From Mastigias papua (taxonomy: Eukaryota > Cnidaria > Scyphozoa > Rhizostomeae > Mastigiidae), in assembly GCA_964019165.1 (NCBI GenBank), contig OZ025280.1, positions 10,782,428 to 10,846,427 of the forward strand: 64,000 bases of DNA, written 5' to 3'. The translations under genes and the position numbers were made by a program. The notes beneath the pieces are model-generated. The model was given only the letters and a program-made list of their open reading frames with translations, ran no database searches and was not told the origin of the DNA. Position 1 is the first letter of the stretch; each line of letters opens with the position of its first letter. Shown here one piece after another: positions 11,441 through 23,014 of this stretch.

Positions 11441-13892
11441 GTCTCTATTATACGAATTGTTGAATGCACAGAATTGTTTAAAATGCTCTCTACAATGAGG
11501 CACTAATGAAACTACATGACATATTGTCTCCTGCTTCACTCAACTCTAACTTAAGGAGTCCTGGAAATAATTTTAAGATGTTATAACATATACAATATAG
11601 CACATGAATTGACAGGTATGAGTGGTTCCGTTATCATGTAGGTGACCACTAATCCTGTCCACAGAGGTACACAATCAAGTCTGATCCATAAACGTAGGTG
11701 GTATACAACTGGAATCTGTGATAGGACTTGGTAGCTCAAGATGATAAAAGAAAAGAATAGTGCTTAGTATTCCTATATCACACCTTTATATAATATATAA
11801 CAGAGTGTAAAGCTATTGATTGAGCAGAATAAATCATATTAGATATCAGCCAGAGTTCTTGGGGGGAGTCCATAGGTTATGGCTATACAAAACAAATAAT
11901 GCAGCTATCCAGTACTAAATTATCTGTTACAACCATGTGAAATTCAGATGTCAAACAATAATGGTACTTGGATATGGAAAAGTGGCCCCATAAATCAAAT
12001 ATTGCTATCTAGTACTAATTCATCCCGAAAAAAACTATAATATCATATGCAGAATGATATATGGAAGTCATTAATTCTTTGAAATGAGTAATAATATATA
12101 TCCTGTATCATCAACTCAGATGTCACACGAAGGCATTACCTCAGTGGGGGCAAGGGGCTTCATAAATTAAGTCTAGGCAATAAAAGTGATGGTCATATCT
12201 AGTACTAATCCATCCCTTAAGAGTATATCATCACGTGCAGAATGATCTATGGAATTCGGTAATGGCATTTATAACAAATGATCTCAGAAAGAAGGGGAAC
12301 TGTGTCCCAACAGAAGAACATTCAGTATAGTGGAACCCCTTAAATTTGAGTTGACCAGAATAACTCTACCATCTATAGTGGAAATAACTATGAAGCCTAC
12401 TGTAAATACAGTGAAAACAAAATAAAAAAGAGTTACTGAGCTGAGAATAACGTTGGTAACATCTTAGTGTTTGCCTGTAAAACGTGTATGATAAAATCAA
12501 GGAGTATAGTCGACTGTAAGGGCAATATCTGAAATGTAAGCAAAGTGCCCAAACTCTTGAGACATCCTAACATCCAACTCACGTGCATATACTAAGAATC
12601 AACAGCAAGCTAAAAGCTCCTAGTACATAAGCAAATATTGCATTAAATACCTCCTCAATATCATAACCATACTTCTGCAGTAACAAAACGGTAATGTAGA
12701 AGAGAAAATCAAGCTAAATTGAGGGGAACTGCCTTGATCTTATTGCCCTTGAAGCAAAGGTATGGAATCACCCTCAAAAGACCGCAATTAATCCAAAACA
12801 AAGGACAACAGGTATCTGCGATCATGAGATGAACTTGGGAATCCCCTCGCATTTCACAGTACACACTACCACAAAGGTAAAGAGTGAAAGTAAAAACTGC
12901 AATATTAGGGTAACCAACAAATTCAGCAATAGCCCTATACATACTTCAGTGAAAGCATTCCACATACCAAGACTTTATCCCCAAACACAACCGTATCCTA
13001 TGTCATTCATACATGTGGTAAAAGCAATGGATAAGTTCCAAGCTAGCAAGGAATACAACAGTAAACATTACATAATCATTTCATCACAATGTAGTAAGAA
13101 ACATAGGATACCTTAGCGAATGAAATCAAGCGAAAAAACACTAAACTGGAGGCAGAACGACGAAATTCTCCTCCAAGTCACACGACAACTATACGCTAGT
13201 CCTAATCAAAACAGTGCCAACTGAAAGCAGCAAGCACGCCATTCCATGTCATCTAAATAGGCATGAAAAGCAAACAACCTGCCATAATCTAGCACCGAAT
13301 ACAAAGTCAAACATATGTTGAATATCTTTTCACAATGTAGAAGGAAAAGCACGGTGATTTAGTACACAGCATCGAACAACTTTGAGAAGAACTGTCATGG
13401 CGGTACTTCACTCGAGGACAGGTGGCTGAATCTCGTTGAAAGATATGGAAATAAATGGCTGGCAACAGTAGAATACAGATGACATGGACAAAGGACATAC
13501 AGGAATTCTTAACTCAAACCATTTCAGGAAAATAGAGCTGGCTTACCTGGAAGAACTGCAACCAAAGTCTCCTTGCGATAACACACACAGTTACTTAGTC
13601 CTACTGGACTGCTCGCAAAACTGACAACACGAGGTCCAGCAGGGAGGAGCAACAGTATTGCTGTGAGTGGAGATGGGAAGAAAGTTGAATAACTCGGCGA
13701 AAAAAAATTATAAAACTCATATCTCTTATTATGTCAGTGGTAGACCCAAATGGCTACCCTCAACAGAAATGTGGGCGCCATGGGACAAATACCCTGGGAG
13801 GAGATCGTGTAGGTGGAATCAGGTCACGTGGTACAAATCTGAGCAATCTGATTGGTTTGGCATAAATTATCATATAGGCATCTTAGTATATA
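11441..13892. repeat. non-coding repeat body attached to FB1
   Basis: The first ~250 bp matches the DNA after FB2 (28705-28960), sharing CATATTGTCYCCTGC, TAACATATACAATATAGC and GAGGTACACAAT-like blocks. Later segments match the DNA between FB2 and FB3: CTTGGGAATCCCCTCGCATTT at ~12834 also occurs at 37808, and AGCAAGGAATACAACAGTAAACATT at ~13047 resembles 38215. A ~185-bp internal unit with TCATATGCAGAATGATATATGG occurs at ~12050 and ~12230. The end (13822-13892) matches the 71 bp directly in front of FB6. I see no gene. I take FB1 plus this body as one ~3-kb repeat unit. Confidence 0.6.
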
Positions 13893-15070
13893 GAGAAATA
13901 TGAGCATATCATCTTATCCAAATAAATGCACCCCATATAATGTTCAAATATTGTAATATCGAATTCAAACGCTAGTTTCTAATATCCCAAATCTCTAATA
14001 CTTGTCAACACTATTTAGTTGCTGGGGGAATCTCCAGCACCAGTATTACCATTATCACAGGAAACAATTAGCTCAAGTATCACAAGCGGCTCCATGAGTG
14101 AAGGGAGTGGCATGCTGGGAGGTTATCATCAGGAGGGCACTTTTGTGCCAGACAAAATGGTGCCCCCTAAATACCAAGTGCTGATCATTTGTACATCTAA
14201 GCATGTTACCCTGGGGATGACGCAAGGGGGGATAGGGGGCTAAAGCACCCCTCAAAGCGTGCTAGGCTCTTACAGATCATGTAACAAAGGAGCCTCGGGC
14301 TTCCCCTATGAAAAATTTTCAAGGCGAACACCCTCTGGAATGTCAGAAAATGCCCCTTTGAAACAAGAAACAAAAGTTGCTATCATCATTGATCTCTGTG
14401 CTCAGATGGAGAACTAATCTTTTAATCTGGAAACGAAAGACAAACAAGCTACATTCTTGGACAAAATATACCGAGACAACGACAAAAATACAGGTAGAAC
14501 TAATGATTCCTCAACTCCAACTTAGAAGAGAGTAATATAGCCCTCTCTCCCCCTCCCCCTTAGATCAACATTGAGTGAAGGGGTAGGGGGCACATGTAAA
14601 AGCCATGCATCTTTTCATGAACAATGATGGTTGTCTCATAATTTTTGTCCAAGATTGTATACTGACAAGTCCTTTTGGTGTCCTATGCCTACACAAGAAG
14701 CAAATCTAATGCCAGTGCACCGATGGAAATATCCGTGTTTTGTTTCTTATTCTCACCTTTACATCATGATTTGTTCTTTGTTTGAATGACAAGGGAAAGA
14801 CAATATTACTGCCAAGTTTCCAGCTTCGTAGCTAGTGTCCGATTGCTTAGATAAACATGTAAACAATTTTTTGAACAAACTGTATTCCAATATTAAAGCT
14901 CAGAACGGCTAAAAATTGAGAACATCATAACAAAAATGCAAGGTTTAAGGCCCTATATACACGGTACCTTAAGCATATCTTAAGTTGCTTATTATTATCT
15001 GCTCGTGAGTCAGATTTCAAGACTTGCTTATGTTGCTCACTTTTATGATGAAGATTCGTTGCATTCCATA
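13893..15070. other. no gene seen
   Basis: AT-rich DNA with a few short G runs (14225-14240, 14555-14590). ORFs are short and without motif. Confidence 0.4.
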
Positions 15071-15072
15071 TA

Positions 15073-16511
15073 CACTTACGTTGCAAAAGTGTGGAAACGA
15101 TGGCCTACATTGTGACTCACAAACAGTGACTATGTGCGGCCATTAAAAATTTTTTTGAGATTATTTAGGTGGGAACATTTTGAATTGCATCAGCAATGTT
15201 AAAAATGTAAGCAACTATGTTTCTAGTTTATAACAAGCGTATATTCTCCCTTTATTATGTTTTAGCGGATACCGAAGTAAGGGTTTATTTCAACATTGTA
15301 AAAATCGGAAAATTAACTGAAAACGCGCGAGTAGCTATCAAATTTTTACCAGAAGCTGGTCATTCATTTGCAGAAATTGCAAGATAAGTTGATTGCAGCA
15401 AATTTAGAGCTGTAATGGTTTTCAAAAGCATTGAAAAGAGTGACTATTTTGCTAAACTTCCAAGAACTGGTCGTCCAACCAAATTTTTGGAAAGGGTGGA
15501 GAGAGCCCCTAGTCGTATTGCTCATAAGTCGCGGTTTTCAACTGTATGGGGACTGAAATCAGCTGCATGTGCTCAATTTCCTGAGGAAGACCCCTCAAAA
15601 TATTTGGTAAGAAGAATTGTAAGGTATAATGGGCTTAAAAGTTGCAAGAGAAAGCAAAAACCTTTCAGAAAAAGAAAACTGGTCGTACCGTATAAAATGG
15701 GCAAAGACAATGCTTTGAGTGACCGTTAACCCATTGAAATGATGTTATTTTTTCACATGAAAGCCGCTTCTGCTTGCAATATGATTCCGGAGAGTCCCAA
15801 GTGTGGAGACCGACTGATGAGACTGAAAGCCCTAAGTTTCTCCTCCAGAAATTTGCCAACACAGTCTCTGTAATAGTCTGGAGCTGCATTGGGCCTAATG
15901 GCGTTGCGAAGTTTACTGTTGCGAATGTTCATTAAACTCCAAATATTATTAAGAGATTTTGCAACAAAACCTCAAAGAAAGTATCGAAATAATTTATGGG
16001 GTGCAAAACCACCCTTTTAATTCCAGCAAGACAATACTCCGGGCCATACTGACATTGCTACCAAGACTTATTTAAAGCGAATGGGCATCTTGGTACTTCC
16101 ATGGCCATCTCAAATCTTCATACTTGAATATAATCGAAAACGTCTGGCGATACATGAAAATCGTTCTTAACAATGATCCTCCAAAGAATAAACAACAATT
16201 AATTGAAAAGATCTTCCAAATCTGGCGCGAGGTGCCAAAGAAATTCATTAGTAATTTGTACGCCTCCATTTCCAGAAGATTACTCACAGTGAAAAGTCAC
16301 AAGGCTATCCAACAAAATATTGAAAAATTCGAATTAATTTAACTTTGAAAAAGTTAATTTATGTTTCTAAATTTGATTGATGGATCTATTGGTTAAAAAT
16401 TAAAGCGATGAGTAATGATATGGTCTACTGCTTTTTGTGCCTCATGCACAGCCCGTTGCTGCCATTGCAGGCTGTGAAGGCCATCGTTTCCACACTTTTG
16501 CAATGTAAGTG
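15073..16511. mobile_element. Tc1/mariner element, structurally complete
   Basis: Inverted repeats of about 37 bp begin CACTTACGTTGCAAAAGTGT on the left. The right copy, read from 16511 inward, begins CACTTACATTGCAAAAGTGT. A TA dinucleotide flanks it on both sides (15071-15072, 16512-16513). Its length of 1439 bp is typical for Tc1. It contains one decayed plus-strand transposase gene. Confidence 0.88.
15325..16342 (+). pseudogene. Tc1-like transposase relic
   Basis: The N-terminal helix-turn-helix can be read from 15325 (ARVAIKFLPEAGHSF), with a TAA at about 15385, and continues through GRPTKFLERVERA, the second HTH. After 15729 several frame changes occur. Recognisable DDE-domain pieces follow: SVIVWSCIGPNGVAKF, DNTPGHTDIATKTY (second Asp region) and LNIIENVWRYMK (third catalytic Glu). 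The C-terminus SNLYASISRRLLTV ends at TAA 16340. The length between the TIRs fits a normal ~340-residue transposase. It is inactive because of at least one stop and several frameshifts. The catalytic spacing cannot be judged reliably. Confidence 0.82.
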
Positions 16512-16513
16512 TA

Positions 16514-19500
16514 GGCCACAACTTGCCACAAGGTGTATCGTTTTGCCCTTTACATTGTATTGAACCTGCTATACTACCACTGTGCAAGCTTTGGAGTGGT
16601 TGTTAACATAGCTATGGAGTCTTTTAATAAAATCATAGCAAATTTTTGCACAAATACAGAAATGATTCATGACTCATCATAGAGCTTCAGCGCCAAAACT
16701 GTGGATCAACTTCAAAATGTTCTCTATACACAAGATTTTCTATATACAGTTATTTTCACACTTGTGATACAACCAGGCCTGGTAGTTATAGAATAAATTG
16801 TCAACATGTTGAACAGTGTTCTCATTTTGAAAAATTATTTCCCTACACCAAGGAATGTTTCTCCTTTCTAAGGGGTGTTCTAAGGAAATTTAGAGTCTTA
16901 GGAAATTTTAAAGAACTCTGTAGAATTGTCAGAGTGTATTACTGGCAATTATGTGTGGAAATTGTGGACATCACGTTTCTTTTTGGCTGAAGAAGGCAAA
17001 GTATTACCTGCCATTTTCTAATTTGTGGGTGAAAACCAGCAATCTTACAGCCTTTCAAAAAGAGTCTAGAGTATTGTCAAGTTTTATTTTATTTTGTCTA
17101 AGGAATAAAATAATAGTTGACGATACTCTTTATCGGGGGATGGCTATATGTCTAAAGAGGGCTAGTTTTTTCTTGAGCCCGAACGCACACATGGACAATA
17201 TAGTCTGCACTTGTCAATTTTTGTAGAACACTGACTAGCATGGGCCTGCCCCTTGACAATGTGTGCCATCCAAACTCAAAACTCAAACTCGAACTCAAAC
17301 TATTTTTTTCAGCATAAAGTTGGCTACTTACAATATACAAATATCAAGATAAGAAATTGTTAACTAGGCTGAATGGACATCCATTTCATAATGCTTTTCT
17401 TGTTCCTGGTGACTAATGTTTACAAGATTCAAAGCCCAATTAAACTTTTTTCTGCTATCAGAAGGCTTCTTTTCAAGAAAAGAGATAGGGTTTAAGGGAT
17501 CTACGAAATTTTTTTGCATTCTAAACAAGACTTCCCGCAATTCTGAGGATTTCTACTTGCAGAAAAGGGAGAAACCTACAGTGGCTGACAAGTGCACATC
17601 AAATAAAGATCCATCACACCACATTCAGTTTCGTCACATAGAATTCAAAGTGGTCATACCGACTTCAAATCACTCATATCAAATTCCACTTCATGACACC
17701 AAATACAAAATCTTCACTATTGGGCAGGCATGCTTGACACTTTGCTTCACAAGAAACCAAATTCTCAATAGATGGAAGCATATAAATGCACACTGTCGGA
17801 GATACATTATTTAGCAATCTCATTATACAAAAGGCATAGTATATACGCAACATCTTGGGACATCTAATAGTGCAAGAGCCAAGGAAGGCCCAGAGACTAT
17901 TACAGCCTCCCGAACTTGTCGAGCGTAAGGGCATGCTATTTGCCACTCATACGTACTAACTTTGTGGAACTATATTCAAAATTTAATGGATACGAGATAT
18001 GCTGTGCTGAATTGGGCCTACCCATTTCTCATAAAAGCCCCAAGGCAATGAACTGGGGATGACCAGGGAAAATGGGGCACTTGGACAGTCATGTGTGATT
18101 CTAGGACATTCGTTACAAATATGGACCATCTGGATAGTCAAAGAACTGTCCATACGTGCGTGAAGGACATATGAGAGCGCAGCAAGTCTCAGTGGCACAT
18201 AATGGAATGATGACATTTTGAACGATAGGTGTGAATACGTAACTGGTAGTCTTTTGTTGTAGTAATGTGTAGTACGCTTACCGTGCATGGAGCAATAGGC
18301 GATCCCCCTTAGATAGGTTATTTAAGCAGCTAGCACGCCTATTGTTCACTTCTTCTAAAAATCTATCGAAGTCATAACATGCTCTAGTGTGTGTGTGAGT
18401 GTGAGACGTGCTCTAGTTTGTAGAGTGACCGTCACTCTTTGGTACAGTTTGTGTATCGGAAGAAAGGGCAAGCCGGTGCAGCAAAGACAAGAATAGAGAA
18501 CAAGACCGTGCTGAGAAAGCTATTGTATAATCGTGAGTTCCTTTTCTATTTGCGTAAGGCGCCCAAGTTAGTCGAGTACAGCTGAGATCCAGTTGGGATC
18601 ATCATAATCATCATAGCGAACTCTACTACAGTTTGCAAGGAAGCTGTTCAGTGGACACAATAAGAAAGCGCTTTTATGAAGCCTTTTTGAATGAACTTCT
18701 TTATGTTGTATTGGTAGTTTAGATTAGAGTTTTATATTAGATACCCCGATTGTGTCCACTGTTATTGGTGTACACATAGGCAGTTAGTGTACACACCCTA
18801 TCCAAAGTATTGATAGTATTTTAGTGTTTTGCTAGCAGAAAGGTAGCGGATTTGCATCTACCTTTAGCTATCCATCCCTAAAAGTCGTACGTCCCGAATT
18901 AAGCAAGGTTTTAGACATCCATTCGTATCGTTGTTTAATGTAGTTTTCATTCATCTTTGTATACATATTCGTTGCTGAGACAATAATTTGAACCTTAAGT
19001 TCTGTAATCTAGCGTCATCTCTTGTGTTTTACCTACATTGTTGGTGTAAGGATAGGTACGAATCCGGCACCTAGGATAAGGTTTTTAGTATACAGTCCTC
19101 TATTTAGCCTAGCGGTTCACTGTGTTAGGGAAGATTCCCAACACTTTGAGGCACAAGAAGAACTGCAAATGTGAAGGCCATAGTCAGCACAATGCTGTTG
19201 TAAGATGAGGCTGCTCAGAAAAGGTGTACCTCTATACCCAAATATTTTCGAATATCGTCCCGAGCAATGATTCTGCTGCAAAGGAAGTGCAGGTAATTTT
19301 TTCTAGATGCCAGCTCATTCGACTACACCTTGTTATCTAATTATTTTGAATCCCCACTGTTGGAATTTCCCTGTCTACATCAAGTCTACAAACATTGAAG
19401 CAGTTCCAAGGCAACTACTTGAGCGCTGTTAATGTAATCTAAATCATATATTTCAGAGAGTGTGATCTCGCCAGGTGAACAGCTTGAGTATGCTACCCTG

Positions 19501-19783
19501 TCACGCAAGATTGCTTACATTGTTCTTGAGTTACTCCTATCTTTTAGCGATTTTAGGCCTCAATAGTCCTATAAACATTATTCTTATAAAACGAAGAGAT
19601 TCTATTAGAAGTACAGACCCTTCAGGCCAGAGTGCAATTGAGTAACTTTCTATGCCAGATCTTTGTATCACAAACTTTGTAAATCCTCATCAATTTTAAT
19701 TTGGCAAGGTTTGTTTAGTCGTGGCTAGTTTTACAAGTATTTACGCTACGTTTGCCTGAATTTTACCATCTCAAATTGTAGCT
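16514..19783. other. no gene seen; minor repeats
   Basis: No coding region is supported. Minor items are a short AACTC-type repeat (17269-17303), a TG-rich patch near 18390, and a 13-bp inverted pair CAGTGGACACAAT / ATTGTGTCCACTG at ~18650 and ~18748. The block ~18300-19145 has a TATTTAAG box and ends GATTCCCAACA, somewhat LTR-like, but no second copy is in the window. Confidence 0.4.
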
Positions 19784-22700
19784 TCATTTTTTTATTATTC
19801 CCGTTTGAAAGGTAATGCAGATTCCATCAAATACTTCACACCCTGAGATTATATGATCAATTGTTTCGGACTGCTTGTAGCATATTCTGCATCTACTATC
19901 ACTTTCATTGCCAACTATATTTTTCTGATAATTTCGCGTGTATAGAGCTTGATCTTGCGCTGCTGTCAATAATCCCTCTATTTCTCCTTTGATGTCTGAT
20001 CTGAGCCAATTGGTTGTATTTTGAGAATCAACATGTGGTTCCCCAATAAGCGAAGGGTACTTTCCATGCAACTGTTTACTACGCCATCTACTATTCTTCT
20101 TCTTACCAAGTTCTTTCTTTATTTCTTTTTTTAGTACTTTTGCATTTTCTGCTGTTGTGTTGTTTGTACTAGGTGTAAATTTCAAATCTGTCATTTCTGT
20201 TTCGATAGTTTTGGCAGTTTTACTAATTGAATACTTTAGTTTTGTCTTCTCATGCATAATAATCATATTGCTAGACAAAATGTTCTTGTTTTCAAGATAG
20301 TGGTTACGCCCAACTATAGCTACTTTATATGCACTCTCTATTTCTATTAGTCCTCTTCCTCCTTCTTTCCTGGCTATGTAAATTCTGTCAACATCGGATT
20401 TTGGGTGTAATATCCCCTGCATTGTTAAGATTTTCCTTGTCTTTGAGTCAAGTTTTTTTAGCTCAGAATAATTCCAATCTATTACGCCAAAACTATATTG
20501 AACAATAGGTATTGCCAAACTGTTTATCGCTTCTATTTTGTTTTTTCCATTTAACTCTGATCTCAATATTAGTCGCACTCTTCTGCAATATTCCTCTCTG
20601 ATTTTCTCTTTCATTTTATGTTGTATGCCATCACTTTCATCTACTCCTAGGTATTTATATCCACTATTCGGGTCTACTTCACTTATAGTTGCTTCTTGAT
20701 CCAGCTCAATATTGCCAGTGCTGATAAGTTTACACTGTTTGAATGATGCCTTTGCACATTTATCCAAGCCAAAAGTCATTTTAATGTCCTCGCTAAAGTG
20801 CTTTACAATTTATAATTCTCCTTGCTGTTGATCATCGTTGGACGCGTAGAGTTTCAGATCGTCCATATACAGCAGGTTACTAATTGGCACACTATTCCTG
20901 TTCATCTTGTATCCATATCCACTGGCATTAATTTCTGATGTTAATGACACTAATGCTAAACAGAATAATACAGGTGAGAGAGAATCCCTTGAAATATCCC
21001 TTGTTTGATACTGATCTTGCCTGTTGTCAAAAGACCTTGAACATGATTCAGATACATTGTAGTATTCCATGACTTCATTGATTTCTCCATGAAATTTACA
21101 ATTTTGTGGTTAAATTTATAGATTGACTTTGTTTTCAAAATCCAACTATGTGGAACACTATCGTAAGCTTTTCTGTAATCTATCCAAGCTACATTTAAGT
21201 TTTTCTTCTTCCTCTTGCAATCTTCAATTATTGCTTTGTTCAAAAGAAGTTGATCTTTGCATCCATATGAATTTCTTGCACAACCTGTTTGCTCTTCCGG
21301 TAATATGTTATTGGATAGGATATGTTTATAGCTGCGCTCTGACAAGATGGAATTCAATACTTTATATAATGTAGGTAAGCAAGCTATTGGCCTGTAATTC
21401 TTTGGTTTATCACTTTCACCATTTTTAGGTATAAGAAAAGTGCGAGCTGTAGTAAACCACTCTGGTAAATCTTCTGGGTTGTCAATCGCTTTGTTAAATG
21501 CAGTTCCTAGTGCATCATGAGTTGCTGATAGTTGTTTTAGCCACAAATTTGGTATTGCGTCTACACCTGGAGACTTCCACTTACTTGATTTTTTAATGGC
21601 ATTATGAACCTCTTCCTTCGTTATTGAATTCCATGTCTGGCTCTCTACATGTGCGTATTTTGCTTCTTCTCGAGTTATCCAATGCGCTTTATCATTATGG
21701 TGCTTTTCTACTCCTAAGATGCCTCTCCAAAATTGTTCTATCTCTTCTTTGCTCGGTGGATTCTTTACTTTTATTTCTTTTTTACCCAGGGACCTATAAA
21801 ATTTCTTGCCATCATTGTTAAAGAGTCTGTTTTGATTGTATTGCTTGCTTTTCTTGGCATATCTTCGCAATCGCTGAGCTTTTGCTTGAATTTTCATTTT
21901 AAGGATTTCCATTATAGCTTCAGAATCTTTCTTTGTTTTGATGTTGTACTTCCTCTGAATCCCATCTCTTTTCCTTGACTTTTTCAGATTGTTCTCTTCT
22001 TTTGGCATTTCTGTCAGGAACGACAGTTCCCCTCTCATCTTCTCAATCTGTTTCTCTATTCTAATTTGCCATTTAGGTTTTGCATGCGATATTTGATGCC
22101 TTTGCTGTTTTGGTGTCTTCTGTACTCTATCAAAGATCCCAAAGCCTGTTGCATATAACAGTCGGTCGATTTCATTGAGTGACTTTCCTGGTACATAATG
22201 CTCTAGAACTGAATTACTTTGATTGATTAATGCTTTCAGCTGTTTGGTAAGGGACAATGTAGGTAAGGGTGGTCTGTCCTTTACTTCAATTTATTCAAGA
22301 TCTGCATACTTACTGAAAATTTCCTCTACTAATTCACTTGAATCTGTTACAAATGCTGCATTTTTGTTGATTCCCACTGTCAGTACTTCTCCTTCAGCCT
22401 GTTGGTCGTATTCTTCAACAATAGTTTCGTTATTCTCATTCGTATTTGCATTCATGTAATGACTTTCTTGTTCTATATATACTTTAATTTGATCTATCTC
22501 AATTGCTGTTAATTTGTTGTTTTTTCTATGTATCGCCTCTGACTGGCTATCTTGTTTGCATCCATATTTGGTCTAGCATTTGGATTTCTTTGTTGCCAAA
22601 TTCTATACGGCTCCTTTGTGATATTATCTTTCAAGGGCTCTGCTTGTGCTTTGTAGTAACATAGCATCACTTCTTTGTATTCCTCACATGTCCATTTGTG

Positions 22701-22916
22701 TCGTTTACCTTTCGTATGCTGGTTACAAATAGGACTTGATACTGCTGCAGATGGGCTCTGTTGAGAGCAGTTCCCATTTGAGTTACCATCTACATTTTCT
22801 TGGGAGGGGAGATCAGTAGCTACCTTTTCGACCTCAGCCTGATCACTCACTGAGGGATGTGCTCCTTGGTAACCCGCGACGAGCAATGCGGTATGAAATT
22901 CTGGTAGGTTGTACAT
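19784..22916 (-). pseudogene. Dong/R4-like polyprotein: Myb-like region, reverse transcriptase, zinc knuckle
   Basis: It starts at ATG 22916. Residues ~70-135 form a Myb-like segment (KRHKWTCEEYKEVMLCYY ... RPNMDANKIASQRRYI). A single-base slip in an A run near 22525 then shifts into a frame carrying an acidic linker, with a TAA at ~22290, before the RT ORF at 22257. RT blocks are clear: KSPGVDAIPNLWLKQL, NYRPIACLPTLYKVL, WIDYRKAYDSVPHSWI, then after a frameshift near 21000 DSLSPVLFCLAL and the catalytic LLYMDDLKLYA. The thumb/C-terminal part (YKYLGVDESDGIQHKM) ends in CRICYKQSETIDHIISGC. It has at least three frameshifts or stops, so it is dead. The clade is assigned from the Myb-like and post-RT segments. 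Confidence 0.8.
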
Positions 22917-22983
22917 TCATGTTGACATGAGGTGGTAGACTAGCCCCCGCCGGACACCAACCCGGACTTTCATGGTCTCGAGG
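19784..22983 (-). mobile_element. non-LTR retrotransposon, Dong/R4-like, 3' end lost
   Basis: On the minus strand, from a 5' end near 22983, run a Myb-like ORF, an RT and a Cys/His knuckle. The protein stops just after the knuckle at about 19830, so the restriction-like endonuclease normally present in this clade is missing. On the 5' side it abuts TTATTATTATTGTTATTATG (TAA repeat on the element strand), matching the known preference of Dong for TAA repeats. The 5' leader contains GTCCGGGTTGGTGTCCGGCG. 3' loss is unusual, because target-primed insertion normally truncates 5' ends. It was probably lost later. Confidence 0.75.
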
Positions 22984-22985
22984 TA

Positions 22986-23014
22986 TTGTTATTATTATTG
23001 TTATTATGATTATT
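22986..23014. repeat. TTA/TAA microsatellite
   Basis: A 29-bp imperfect (TTR)n run between two divergent retrotransposons, probably the target of the minus-strand one. Confidence 0.8.

Noticed and set aside
18300..19145. Possible solo LTR (TATA-like box, ends CCCAACA)
   Set aside because: No TG...CA pair with target duplication and no second copy in the window.
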